Assembly: GCA_018268995.1 (NCBI GenBank)
Contig: JAFDVL010000050.1
Coordinates: 1-64,000, forward strand
Reading direction: 5' to 3'
Source of the DNA: Acidobacteriota bacterium
GTDB taxonomy: Bacteria; Acidobacteriota; Blastocatellia; RBC074
DNA: 64,000 bases
This document shows positions 25,377 through 34,612 of this stretch, piece by piece (position 1 is the first letter of the stretch; each line of letters opens with the position of its first letter). The notes beneath the pieces are model-generated. The model was given only the letters and a program-made list of their open reading frames with translations, was not told the DNA's origin and ran no database searches. The translations under genes were made by a program, and so were the position numbers.

Positions 25377-26012
25377 TTAAATCAGTCCATTGCGTAAAGC
25401 TTTGGCAACGGCTTCGGTTTTGGAGTGGACTTGTAATTTTTGGTAGATATTTTGCAGATGAAAATTAATCGTGCTGGGGGTGACGTGCAATTCGGTCGCT
25501 GCCGTTTTGTAGTTGTGGCCTTCCACAAACAGCTTCAGCAATCGGATTTCATGCGCCGTCAGGTGATAATCCACGTGGTCGGGCGGGCGAATATGCCGGA
25601 ACAGTTTGATGACTTTGCGCGCGACTTCAGGCGACATCGGCGCTCCGCCTGCGACAGCTTCTTTCAACCCTTCGATCAATCGCACGGGCGGCGTTTTTTT
25701 CAGTAAGTAGCCGGATGCGCCTGCACATAACGCATCAAAAATACGCTCGTCATCTTCATACACAGTTTGCACGAGCAGCAATAAATTGGGATAGCGCTCT
25801 TTCAAAATCCGTATGCCTTCGACACCGTTCATCCCAGGCAGACCGATGTCCACTAAGGCCACATCGGGCAAATTGGAGCTGATGCGGCTCAGGGCTTCTT
25901 CCATTGAGCGAAAGCTGCCGGTACAACGCAAATCTGCCGTGCCGCTAATCAACGCACTGAGGTAATCGCGGAATTCTCGGTGGTCTTCGATGATTGCTAC
26001 AGCTATCGGCAT
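25377..26012 (-). CDS. NarL/LuxR-family response regulator
   Basis: A 211-residue regulator. The receiver (1-120) has IEDH, the phospho-acceptor Asp in LVDIGLPGMNG near 55, and Lys in YLLKKTPP. The C-terminal LuxR-type helix-turn-helix (about 145-208) is LTAHEIRLLKLFVEGHNY through TPSTINFHLQNIYQKL. It is the only DNA-binding regulator next to two large propeller histidine kinases on the same strand, and their HisKA_3-type core is the usual partner of this regulator class. Putative operator dyads lie before and after the gene. Confidence 0.93.
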   Translation of the reverse strand: MPIAVAIIEDHREFRDYLSALISGTADLRCTGSFRSMEEALSRISSNLPDVALVDIGLPGMNGVEGIRILKERYPNLLLLVQTVYEDDERIFDALCAGASGYLLKKTPPVRLIEGLKEAVAGGAPMSPEVARKVIKLFRHIRPPDHVDYHLTAHEIRLLKLFVEGHNYKTAATELHVTPSTINFHLQNIYQKLQVHSKTEAVAKALRNGLI

Positions 26013-26113
26013 ATCGTTGTTATTTCGGTTGTCAGCTATCGTAGTTGGGAACTACAAGTTTTTTCGGGTTTTGGCATCGGGGACTTAGAATCCTACGCTT
26101 TGATCACCCACAC

Positions 26114-26134
26114 GTCACTGTGAAGATTCACAGG
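26114..26134. promoter_or_regulatory. Dyad element TGTGAAGATTCACA, copy 2
   Basis: A perfect TGTGAA-GA-TTCACA dyad (26119-26132) lies about 105 bases upstream of the response regulator start and 25 bases from the kinase stop. The four-base centre of TGTGA/TCACA is too short for a CRP site (six), so another regulator is expected. Confidence 0.5.
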
Positions 26135-26158
26135 CATTTTCGCACCTGATCGGAAATT

Positions 26159-29100
26159 TTATGATTGATCCAGCCGCGTGCGTAAGAGCACTTCGGTGCC
26201 ACCGCCGGGTTGAGAGGTGACAATCAACTCGCCACCGAGCTTCCTGGCACGACTGTGCATACTCAGCAATCCTTGCCCGTCACTGCTACCTGCGATTGCG
26301 GGTTCAAAGCCACCCCCGTTGTCGCGCAATCGTAAAGTCAGCAGCGTACCATCCAGCGTCAGGGCGATTTCCGCCTCGGTACAAGCCGCATGGCGCGCGA
26401 TGTTGTTAATGGCTTCTTTGCCGATCAAAAAGATTTCGCGGCGATTTTCGCTGGCAATTGGCATATCCGCTTCGATGCCGGGCAGCGAGAACCGCACTTC
26501 GATCTGGCGGGGCGTCAGCGTATCGCTGGCAAAGCGGCGCAGGCGTTGTGTCAGGTCGCGCAATTGATCCTTATTCGGGTTAATCATCCAGACGATGTCG
26601 CTCATGGCTTCCATCGAACGACGCGAAATGTTTGCCAGTAACGAAAGTTGTTCGCCCATTTGCGGCGCAAGCTGTCGCGCCTGTTCCTCCAGCATTTCGC
26701 TGATACCTGCAATCAACGATAAATTAGCGCCCACATCGTCATGCAAATCAGAAGCAATGCGCAGCCGCACACGCTCCATTTCGACGATGCGTGACACGCG
26801 ATACCGATATGCCCCATACACCAGCAATCCCAATGTCAGAGCGAGCAACGACAAAAACCACCAGCGTTGCCAGATCGGGCGCAAAATGACGAACCGCACA
26901 CTTGCGGGTTCCGCGCTCATGGCTCCATCCGCATTGATGGCGCGGACCAAAAAGCGGTAATCACCCGGCGGCAGACCCGCATAATTGATAGAACGTTGTA
27001 AGGCGGGCACGCCCCATTCAGTGTCTACGCCTTCCAGTTTGTACTGATATTGTAAAGTATCCCCCGATGCCAGGCTCAGGCCGACAAATTCGATCCCAAT
27101 ATGATTGTCTTCCGTTTTCAGGTCAGGCAGATTGACAGAGGCTTCGCCCAGTGCGGACTGAGGGTAACGTACCCCTCTGACCCGTAAATTATCAATCAGC
27201 ACGAGCGGAGCCGCATAGGCTTGAGAAGGTCTTGGGGTATAGCGGGCTAACCCTTGCGTGGTGGCAAACCAAATATTCCCCGTTTGATCACGCAGAATGT
27301 CATCAATACTCCCCAGGGGTAATCCATCGGCCTGAGTGAAATGCCGAATATTCCCGGTCTCCTGATCAAGCCGGTCAACGCCCCTGCCAGAGCTGAGATA
27401 CATTCGTTTTTGCTGATCCTCAATGACGCAAGTGATTCTGTTACTCGACAGTCCATTGGTGGTCGTGTAGTTGACAAAAGCAGGCGTCTCTTCTTCCGGG
27501 TGATCCACACGAAAAAGTCCATTGAGGCTTGATCCGATCCAGAGCTTCCCTGCACTGTCCAGAAACAGATCGAAGACGTTACTGGCAGGCGCACCTTGCG
27601 CAGGATCAAAGACCGTAAAGACGCCATTGCGATAACGTGCAAGACCACCACGACTGCTAATGCTGCTAAACCCGATCCACAAACTCCCTGACCGATCTTC
27701 CTGATAAGAAGTTGCCTCCAGCACCTTGAGCGATGGCATCCCTTTCGTTTCGGTCAGATTCCTGATCTGTTCGGTCTCGCGTTCCCATTTGTGAATGCCA
27801 TTCAATTCCGGCGCAGCCGTGGAAATCCAGACATCTCCATGTGAGTCTTCAAAAAGGCGGATGATGTTGTCGCTGGTCAGGCCATGTTGCGTGGTGTACA
27901 CCTTTTTGGGAGCAACCGTGGCCAGCTCTTCAATCCGATTGACGCGAGGAAAGCGATATAACCCGCTGCGGGTCGCAATCCACCATTCGCCGTGACTATC
28001 CTGAAAGCTCACCTGATTCCATCCCAGGCTGAACTGCGTATTCGGAGGAACACGGGGACGGACCCAGGTAAAATTTTGCCCATTAAAAGCGCCAATCCGC
28101 CAATAAAGAGCATTGGGCTTGCTATAGGATTCCAGGGAAAGATCTTTCAGCTTGCTTCCGGCCACATATCCCAGAAAATACAAGTCTCCCGCTTTGTTCT
28201 GAATGGCGGAAACCACTGCGGAAAGTCCTTCTTCGTACCCAATCGTGGTAAACCCCTCGACAAACAATTTCATGATTCCAGCGTTGGGAGTGCCAACCCA
28301 AAGATTGCCATAAGGATCACCAACCACCTGTTTGATGTAATAATCAGTTAATCCATTTTCTTTGGTAAAAACGTTCATCTTCAGGCTCTGGTTATCTTCT
28401 GGCAGAGTAAAGTTAACCAATCCTCGATCTGTCGCTACCCAATAAACGCCTGCAACCGATTGCCAGATGTCCCGCACCCAAGCGCCCGGCAACCCTTCAT
28501 TCGGCGTCAAGGTTCGACTGACCATTGATTTTCCGGGCACCGGATAGCGAACGATTTCCAGCAATCCTTTTCCTGTCCCGGCCCAGATAGTCCCCTGGCG
28601 ATCTTCATACAGTTTCAATATTTCTATGTCCGGGAGTCCATCACGGCTGGTGTATTGTTCGATTTTTCCGTCAGGAAACAGCCTGTAAATCTTGCCGAGC
28701 GATCCGGCCCAGAGCACGCCCTGACGATCCTCAAGCAGAGTCTCAATTTTGAATTCCTTGGTTTCGGGCTGCCATAGTTCCGTCGGGAGCAGTTCAAATG
28801 AAGAACCATTCCGAGAAAGGCGCAGTAACCCTGATCTTGAACCACACCAGATCACGCCGTTGCGATCTTCCAGAAACGCTGTCACGAACAAGGGCGCGTT
28901 CGCCTGCATATTTTTTGGGGGAATCACTCTGAACATCGCCTCATCAGGGGACGACAAGGACGCGGAACTTCCAGGAAAGCCTTTTGGATTGAACCGAACC
29001 AGTCCGCCGCTGGTTGCCAACCAATATTCGCCCGCTCTGGTTTCCAGCAAATCGTTGATATTGCGATGCGGCAACCCCTGATCGGTTCCAAAGTTGCTGA

Positions 29101-29305
29101 ATTTGTATCCGTCAAAGCGCGAAAGCCCTTCATTCGTGCAAATCCATAAGAACCCCCGCGAATCGAAAACGAGTCGGTTGGCGTTGTTTTGCGCTAACCC
29201 ATCAGCAGACGTATAGCTTTTGACAGGAAGACGCTCGGCCCAACAGATAGATGGCAAGAAAAACCCAACGATGATGGAACTGAGGCAAACCCAATGGTTT
29301 CGCAT
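26159..29305 (-). CDS. Two-component propeller sensor histidine kinase
   Basis: A 1,048-residue inner-membrane kinase. A signal sequence (1-23) is followed by about fourteen periplasmic propeller repeats in two seven-bladed rings (units such as DSRGFLWICTNEGLSRFDG, DRQGTIWAGTGKGLLEI). A Y_Y_Y immunoglobulin-like domain follows (about 735-805), then one membrane helix (about 813-835). The cytoplasmic HisKA_3 helix has the phospho-acceptor in DLHDDVGANL near 853, and an HATPase domain contains DNGGGFEP. The layout resembles Bacteroides hybrid sensors that bind oligosaccharides but has no fused receiver, so it probably uses the regulator encoded next to it. The ligand is unknown. Confidence 0.93.
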   Translation of the reverse strand: MRNHWVCLSSIIVGFFLPSICWAERLPVKSYTSADGLAQNNANRLVFDSRGFLWICTNEGLSRFDGYKFSNFGTDQGLPHRNINDLLETRAGEYWLATSGGLVRFNPKGFPGSSASLSSPDEAMFRVIPPKNMQANAPLFVTAFLEDRNGVIWCGSRSGLLRLSRNGSSFELLPTELWQPETKEFKIETLLEDRQGVLWAGSLGKIYRLFPDGKIEQYTSRDGLPDIEILKLYEDRQGTIWAGTGKGLLEIVRYPVPGKSMVSRTLTPNEGLPGAWVRDIWQSVAGVYWVATDRGLVNFTLPEDNQSLKMNVFTKENGLTDYYIKQVVGDPYGNLWVGTPNAGIMKLFVEGFTTIGYEEGLSAVVSAIQNKAGDLYFLGYVAGSKLKDLSLESYSKPNALYWRIGAFNGQNFTWVRPRVPPNTQFSLGWNQVSFQDSHGEWWIATRSGLYRFPRVNRIEELATVAPKKVYTTQHGLTSDNIIRLFEDSHGDVWISTAAPELNGIHKWERETEQIRNLTETKGMPSLKVLEATSYQEDRSGSLWIGFSSISSRGGLARYRNGVFTVFDPAQGAPASNVFDLFLDSAGKLWIGSSLNGLFRVDHPEEETPAFVNYTTTNGLSSNRITCVIEDQQKRMYLSSGRGVDRLDQETGNIRHFTQADGLPLGSIDDILRDQTGNIWFATTQGLARYTPRPSQAYAAPLVLIDNLRVRGVRYPQSALGEASVNLPDLKTEDNHIGIEFVGLSLASGDTLQYQYKLEGVDTEWGVPALQRSINYAGLPPGDYRFLVRAINADGAMSAEPASVRFVILRPIWQRWWFLSLLALTLGLLVYGAYRYRVSRIVEMERVRLRIASDLHDDVGANLSLIAGISEMLEEQARQLAPQMGEQLSLLANISRRSMEAMSDIVWMINPNKDQLRDLTQRLRRFASDTLTPRQIEVRFSLPGIEADMPIASENRREIFLIGKEAINNIARHAACTEAEIALTLDGTLLTLRLRDNGGGFEPAIAGSSDGQGLLSMHSRARKLGGELIVTSQPGGGTEVLLRTRLDQS

Positions 29306-29430
29306 TTCTCACCCCCTGGACAGGACAGCCAGACTCATAACCAACCAAGACTGAAGTAATGAAGTAAAATGGCTTCGCTACGGTAACATCATTTCCAGAT
29401 TCTCCCAAATCTCCAACTGCGCAAGGCATC

Positions 29431-32400
29431 TCACAGGTGTTTGCGCACGTGATCTGCAAGTTCGTGCTGATCCAGACGCGCGCGCAAAACCACTTCCGTG
29501 CCACTGCCAGGTTGCGCCGCGACGCTCAACTCGCCGCCCAGCTTTGCGGCGCGGCTGTGCATATTCAATAATCCCTGCCCGCCATTCAGGCTGCCATTCG
29601 TCGCAGCTGGATCGAAGCCTTTGCCGTTGTCGCGTAGCCGCAAGGTAACTGTCGCGCCGTCCAGCGTGAGTGTAATTTCCGCTTCGGTGCAGGCCGCGTG
29701 GCGCGAGATGTTGTTGATGGCTTCCTTGCAGATCAAGTAGATCGCGCGGCGGCTTTCACTGGTGACGGGCAGGTGATGTGCGCCATCGGGCAACGAGAAT
29801 TTCAAGGTGACATTGCGCGGCGTCAACGTATCGCTGGCAAAGCGCCGAATGCGTTGTGTCAAATCACGCAAATGATCTTTGTTGGGATTAATCATCCAAA
29901 CGATGTCGCTCATGGCATCCATCGAACGGCGCGCCGCATTGGCAACGACGACAAGCTGCGGGTGCAGTTGCGGGGCGACCTGTGCGGCTTGTTGTTCGAG
30001 CATTTCGCTGATGCCTGCGATTAACGACAGCGTTGCACCAACATCATCGTGCAGGTCAGCAGCGATGCGTGTACGCACCCGCTCAAGTGCCAGAAGCTGC
30101 GTCACGCGATAACGATAAGCGGCGTATCCCAGCCCCACCATTGCCAACCCCAACAACGACAAAAACCACCAGCGGTGCCAGATCGGACGATTGATCGTGA
30201 AAGCAACGAACGCAGGCGTAGCACTGGTCACACCGGAGGAAGTCATTGCTCGAACAGTGAAGCGATAGTCCCCCGGTGCAAGGTTGGCAAAGCTGATCGT
30301 GCGCAAATCCGTAGGCGCGCTCCACTGCTGCGCGTTCAATTGATATTGATAATGCAGCTTTGCGTCGGCGCTGAAATGGAGGCTAACAAAATCTATTTGC
30401 ACCGAATTTTGTTCGGGCGCAAATGTGAGTTTTTCGATCTGCCCTTCCCCTAGTTCCGAGAGCGGCGAGGGATTTCCATTGACGCGCACAGCCGTGATCA
30501 AAATGGGAGGCTGGATTGGCGTTTCGTCCAATTTAGGAATTAAGCGCGAAACTCCCTGCTCGGTCACAAACCAGAGCTGATTGTGGCGGTCGCGCAGAGA
30601 AACGCTCACTTCGCCTTTCGCCAATCCATCAGCAAAATTGAAATGCCGAATAAACCCTGTGGCTGGATCAAGGCGATCTACGCCGCGCCCAGTGCCGACG
30701 TAAAGGCGTCCCCACTGATCTTCCGTAATACTCCAGACTTCGTTTGTGGCGAGTCCGTTGGTGACATTCCAAGTCGTCAAATACAACTGATCGTCAGCCA
30801 CTTTGTCTATCCGGTGCAGGCCACGTTCTTTCGTGGCAATCCACATTTGCTTTTTGCTATCGAGAAAAAAGGAATGAACTGTGCTGGCAGGCGCGCCGTT
30901 CGCTTCGGTGAACTGCTTGAATTGCCCGTCACGATACTGTGTCATAGCTTTCGTGCCAGAAAACGCAATCCAAAGATTTCCCTGCGCATCCTCGCCGAAC
31001 GCATTGATATTGATGGTTGGTGCCTCAGACTCTGTCAATTTGTATTGATGAATTTTGTTGGTTGCCCGGTCCCAACGATGAAGGCAATTGAGGCTTTGTG
31101 GATTCAGGTAGGTTGCCATCCAAATATCGCCACGCTGATCTTCATAAATTCGCTCAACGACATTCAGCGCCAGACCGTCACGCTGGGTATAGATGGCTTT
31201 TGGTTTTGCCCGTGCCAAATCCGCGACACGATTCAGGCGTGGATAGCGATAAAGCCCTTCATCCGTCGCCACCCACCATTCGCCGAGGTGATCCTGCAAG
31301 ATAGCTTGTCGCTGACTAAACCCAAAGCCCCTGGCTACCTGGTGACGTGTTCTGATGAATTGCTTGCCATCGAAGGATTGGATAAATCGTTCTTCGCGGC
31401 GCATGCCATTGTAAATCAGGAGTTCGCCGTTGTCGGATTCGCAAATTGTGTTGTGTGTGGCGGGGGAAAATCCGTGCAAAAAGCTGAAAGTAGCAAAACC
31501 GGAATTCGCGATGCGCATGACGCCATTGTTGCGCGTGCCAACCCACAAATGCTCCTCGCTATCCAGCGTGAGGTTATAAATCTCTTCGGAGGTTAACCCG
31601 TGTGCCGCCGTGTACATGGTAAATTTCGCATCGTCACGGGCTTCAGGATTGAACAAGACCAATCCCCCGACCACACATAACCACGCGCGCCCATCTGGCA
31701 ACGGAGTGATGTTGCGAACATCAAAACCGGGCAAGCCGTCACGAATCGTATAGGTCTTCTCCACAATCCGGTGCCCTGGTTGCGGGTTGGCAACCAGCAG
31801 GTGCAGCCCGTCGTTTCTGCTCCCAATCCACAGGCGTCCGCGCTGATCTTCAAACAGCGATTGCACAAAATTATTCGGCAAGCCATTTTCCACACTGTAC
31901 CGTTCCCAGCGGCCTTGCGACAAACGACGATATAATCCACTGATGGACATGACCCATAACGTGCCGCGTGAATCGAAGGCGAGCTTGGTGACATGCCGTT
32001 CGTCGCGGGAGCCAGTTGGCTGTCCGATTTCGACCACCTCAATCCGCACCTGCTCGCCTGTTCGCTGCAAATGAAACAACCCGCCCGAAGTCGCCAGCCA
32101 GAGCGAGCCGTCCGGGTCTTCAAGAAAGCCATTGACGTGATTTGTTTCTTCCCGCGAACTAACCTGATAGACCGTAAACAACGGGGCTGATTGCTTTGTG
32201 TTCGGGGGCGCGGCTATCCCCAGGGGATTGAACAGGCAGATACCGCCATCCGTCGCCACCCAGTACGTGCCATCGCGAGTCTCAATAAAATCATTGATGG
32301 TCAGATTGGGCAGCCCCTGAGCCGTCCCGTAATTGATAAACCGATAGCCATCGTAACGCGCCAGCCCTTCGTCGGTGCAAATCCACAGATAGCCGCGCGA

Positions 32401-32556
32401 GTCTCGTTTGATCCGGTTGATATGATTGTGCGGTAAGCCGTCTTCTGTCGTATAGCCTTTGATTGGCAGTTGCTGTGCGTGTCCCGCAACCAGCAAACCA
32501 AGCCAGAGGGCAAGACGAATCACACGCTGCATTTGGCTCACACGCGTTCGGTTCAT
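29431..32556 (-). CDS. Two-component propeller sensor histidine kinase (paralogue)
   Basis: A 1,041-residue paralogue of the kinase downstream. It has a signal sequence, two propeller rings (for example DSRGYLWICTDEGLARYDG), a Y_Y_Y domain, a membrane helix (WFLSLLGLAMVGLGYAAY), the HisKA_3 site DLHDDVGATL near 835 and an HATPase with DNGKGFDP. The cytoplasmic parts of the two kinases are far more alike than the propellers. That fits two sensors with different ligands feeding one output (inference). No second regulator gene is present. The gene is divergent from the Tat-exported isomerase at 32705, with 148 bases between. Confidence 0.93.
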   Translation of the reverse strand: MNRTRVSQMQRVIRLALWLGLLVAGHAQQLPIKGYTTEDGLPHNHINRIKRDSRGYLWICTDEGLARYDGYRFINYGTAQGLPNLTINDFIETRDGTYWVATDGGICLFNPLGIAAPPNTKQSAPLFTVYQVSSREETNHVNGFLEDPDGSLWLATSGGLFHLQRTGEQVRIEVVEIGQPTGSRDERHVTKLAFDSRGTLWVMSISGLYRRLSQGRWERYSVENGLPNNFVQSLFEDQRGRLWIGSRNDGLHLLVANPQPGHRIVEKTYTIRDGLPGFDVRNITPLPDGRAWLCVVGGLVLFNPEARDDAKFTMYTAAHGLTSEEIYNLTLDSEEHLWVGTRNNGVMRIANSGFATFSFLHGFSPATHNTICESDNGELLIYNGMRREERFIQSFDGKQFIRTRHQVARGFGFSQRQAILQDHLGEWWVATDEGLYRYPRLNRVADLARAKPKAIYTQRDGLALNVVERIYEDQRGDIWMATYLNPQSLNCLHRWDRATNKIHQYKLTESEAPTININAFGEDAQGNLWIAFSGTKAMTQYRDGQFKQFTEANGAPASTVHSFFLDSKKQMWIATKERGLHRIDKVADDQLYLTTWNVTNGLATNEVWSITEDQWGRLYVGTGRGVDRLDPATGFIRHFNFADGLAKGEVSVSLRDRHNQLWFVTEQGVSRLIPKLDETPIQPPILITAVRVNGNPSPLSELGEGQIEKLTFAPEQNSVQIDFVSLHFSADAKLHYQYQLNAQQWSAPTDLRTISFANLAPGDYRFTVRAMTSSGVTSATPAFVAFTINRPIWHRWWFLSLLGLAMVGLGYAAYRYRVTQLLALERVRTRIAADLHDDVGATLSLIAGISEMLEQQAAQVAPQLHPQLVVVANAARRSMDAMSDIVWMINPNKDHLRDLTQRIRRFASDTLTPRNVTLKFSLPDGAHHLPVTSESRRAIYLICKEAINNISRHAACTEAEITLTLDGATVTLRLRDNGKGFDPAATNGSLNGGQGLLNMHSRAAKLGGELSVAAQPGSGTEVVLRARLDQHELADHVRKHL

Positions 32557-32704
32557 TGAGCCTCCAGGAAGCTATTACGAGAAGTAAAATTTGAGAACTG
32601 AGACGGCGTGATTCTGGCAGAGCCATTGCATCTTTGTCCAGCCTGTCAGATGATTTCCCGGCATTGGAAACCGAACTTATTAATAATTAACAGGAGTCAC
32701 ACGT

Positions 32705-33640
32705 ATGCGAACCAATCGCCGTGAATTCATCGCTGCTTCGTCCGCAGCCGCAATCGCAATCGCTGCCCCGGCCATGAATACCGCCGCCGCACAACCTAAA
32801 TCGCGTCCAAATCGCATCGGCGTTTCGAGCTATTCATTCTTTCAATTTACACGCCAGGAATATCGCCCGATGGAAAAGTGTATTGATCTGGCGGCACAAA
32901 TGGGCTTTGATGGCGTTGAGTTTTTGCTGCGCCAGATGCAGAAAGAAGCCGAAGACAATTCGTATCTGCAAAAACTGAAACGGCAGGCGTACACGCTCGG
33001 CCTTGATTTAATGGGACTATCAACGCATCAGGGCTTTTTGCGACCCGATCCTGAATTTCGTCAAAAGAACATTGACGAAACGATTCATCAAATCGAAATC
33101 GCCTACAAACTGGGCATCCCAACGATGCGCGTGAACACGGGCACCTGGGGCACCAGCAAAGATTTCAATGACCTGATGGCACATCGTGGCATTGAACCGC
33201 CGATCAAAGGCTACACCGACGAAGACGGATTCAAATGGGCAATTGACAGTCTGACCAAATGCCTGAAAAAAGCCGAAGAGTGCGGCGTGATTTTAGGACT
33301 GGAAAATCACTGGGGTTTAGGCCGCACCCCGGAAGGCTTGAACCGCATCGTCAACGAAATCAATTCGCCGTGGTTGCAGATCACTGCTGACACCGGCAAC
33401 TTCCTTGAAAATCCCTATGAAAAACTAGATCAGATTGCGCCGAAAACCGTGCTGGTGCAGACCAAGTTTTATTACGGCGGCGGCACGTGGTATTCGCTGG
33501 ATTTGGATTACGATAAAATCGCCGCCATCTTCCGCAAGCACAACTATCGCGGCTATATTTCGCTGGAATTCGAGGGCAAAGAAGACCCGCTGGTTGCCGT
33601 GCCCAAGAGCTTAGCTATATTACGAAAGGCTTTTAGTTGA
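32705..33640 (+). CDS. Tat-exported sugar isomerase/epimerase (xylose isomerase-like TIM barrel)
   Basis: A 311-residue protein. A twin-arginine leader (NRREFIAASSAAA) is followed by an AP-endonuclease-2/xylose-isomerase-like TIM barrel. Likely metal ligands are in VILGLENHWG (Glu near 198), ITADTGNF (Asp) and ISLEFEG (Glu at the C-terminal end). Such enzymes interconvert keto and aldo sugars or act on inositols; the substrate is not evident. Export of this fold by Tat is common in Acidobacteriota and Planctomycetes. The next genes (SDR, glycerate kinase) suggest sugar-acid use. Confidence 0.85.
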   Translation: MRTNRREFIAASSAAAIAIAAPAMNTAAAQPKSRPNRIGVSSYSFFQFTRQEYRPMEKCIDLAAQMGFDGVEFLLRQMQKEAEDNSYLQKLKRQAYTLGLDLMGLSTHQGFLRPDPEFRQKNIDETIHQIEIAYKLGIPTMRVNTGTWGTSKDFNDLMAHRGIEPPIKGYTDEDGFKWAIDSLTKCLKKAEECGVILGLENHWGLGRTPEGLNRIVNEINSPWLQITADTGNFLENPYEKLDQIAPKTVLVQTKFYYGGGTWYSLDLDYDKIAAIFRKHNYRGYISLEFEGKEDPLVAVPKSLAILRKAFS

Positions 33641-33643
33641 TTT

Positions 33644-33785
33644 GAACCACGAAGGCCACGGAGAAAAGCTCAGACAGGATTCACAAGATTTGTTGCAGGA
33701 TTTACACGAAAAATCATGTCAATCTTGTAAATAATCTTGTGAATCCTGTCTAAAAAACTCTTTGCCCTCTGTGCTCCCCGTGGTT
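33644..33785. repeat. Nested family D/E inverted repeats
   Basis: A perfect 19-bp inverted repeat, AGACAGGATTCACAAGATT (33672-33690), pairs with its complement at 33733-33751. It is enclosed by a weaker pair, AACCACGAAGGCCACGGAG and CTCTGTGCTCCCCGTGGTT. The gap between the isomerase and SDR genes is almost entirely made of this. Confidence 0.75.
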
Positions 33786-33797
33786 AATTAAATAAAT

Positions 33798-34607
33798 ATG
33801 GAACGACGAAGACCCTTAGACGAAGAATTTCAAATGCCAAGCTTTCGCCTGGACAATCGTGTGGCCTTGATCACAGGCGGCAGTCGTGGCTTAGGTTTGG
33901 GAATGGCGCTCGCGCTCGCACATTCGGGCGCAGACGTGGCGCTGGTTTCGCGCGGGGCCGAAGAGCTAGCCAAAGCGGCGGAACTAATTCAAGCAGCAGG
34001 CCAAAGGGCGCTCACGATTCAGGCAGATGTGGGTGACATCGCACAGATACAAAATCTGGTGCCGCAAGTTACCGCACATTTCGGGCGATTGGATATTCTG
34101 GTGAATGCCGCAGGCATCAACATTCGACAGCCATTCGATACATTCACGCCTGAAGATTGGGACAAACTCATCAGCATCAACAGCAAAAGCGCGTTCTTTC
34201 TCTGCCAGGCTGCCGCCCGCGCGATGCGTGAACAGGGCAAAGGTAAAATCATCAATGTCGGTTCGATTGCCTTCGACCTGATCCTGCCAAATATCGCCCT
34301 GTATGCCGTCAGCAAAAACGCGATTCGGGGACTCACGAAATCCCTGGCGATTGAATTGGCCAAAGACAACATCACCGTCAATTCGATCTCGCCGGGACGA
34401 TTCTGGACGCAAATGGCCGATGCAGTCTTTTCCGATCCTGCCCGCTACGAAAGCATTATGAGCATGTTGCCGATGGGTCGCCCTGGCATACCTGCGGATT
34501 TGGCAGGGGCAACAGTGCTCTTCGCCTCCGATGCAGGCGATTACATCACCGGCCAGAACATTTTCATTGATGGCGGCTGGAGCGTGAATGCCGGGATGAA
34601 AGCCTGA
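33798..34607 (+). CDS. SDR-family NAD(P)-dependent oxidoreductase
   Basis: A 269-residue classical short-chain dehydrogenase. The cofactor loop is TGGSRGLGLGMA, then NAAGIN, the catalytic Ser in VGSIAFD, and YAVSKNA with Tyr and Lys. IFIDGGWSVNAG ends it as in gluconate 5-dehydrogenase or deoxygluconate dehydrogenase relatives. The family start may be the ATG at 33834 (MPSFRLDNRVALITGG), since the first twelve residues (MERRRPLDEEFQ) are atypical. Neither start has a clear ribosome site. The glycerate kinase follows by five bases, so the pair is translationally linked. The likely role is reduction or oxidation of a sugar acid. Confidence 0.9.
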   Translation: MERRRPLDEEFQMPSFRLDNRVALITGGSRGLGLGMALALAHSGADVALVSRGAEELAKAAELIQAAGQRALTIQADVGDIAQIQNLVPQVTAHFGRLDILVNAAGINIRQPFDTFTPEDWDKLISINSKSAFFLCQAAARAMREQGKGKIINVGSIAFDLILPNIALYAVSKNAIRGLTKSLAIELAKDNITVNSISPGRFWTQMADAVFSDPARYESIMSMLPMGRPGIPADLAGATVLFASDAGDYITGQNIFIDGGWSVNAGMKA

Positions 34608-34612
34608 CGCCT

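Noticed and set aside
26114..26134. TGTGAAGATTCACA as a CRP/FNR-type site.
   Set aside because: The half-sites TGTGA and TCACA are four bases apart; CRP needs six.
30583..31596. A 337-codon open frame on the plus strand opposite the second propeller kinase.
   Set aside because: It mirrors the repetitive propeller blades of the real gene and shows no domain or ribosome site.
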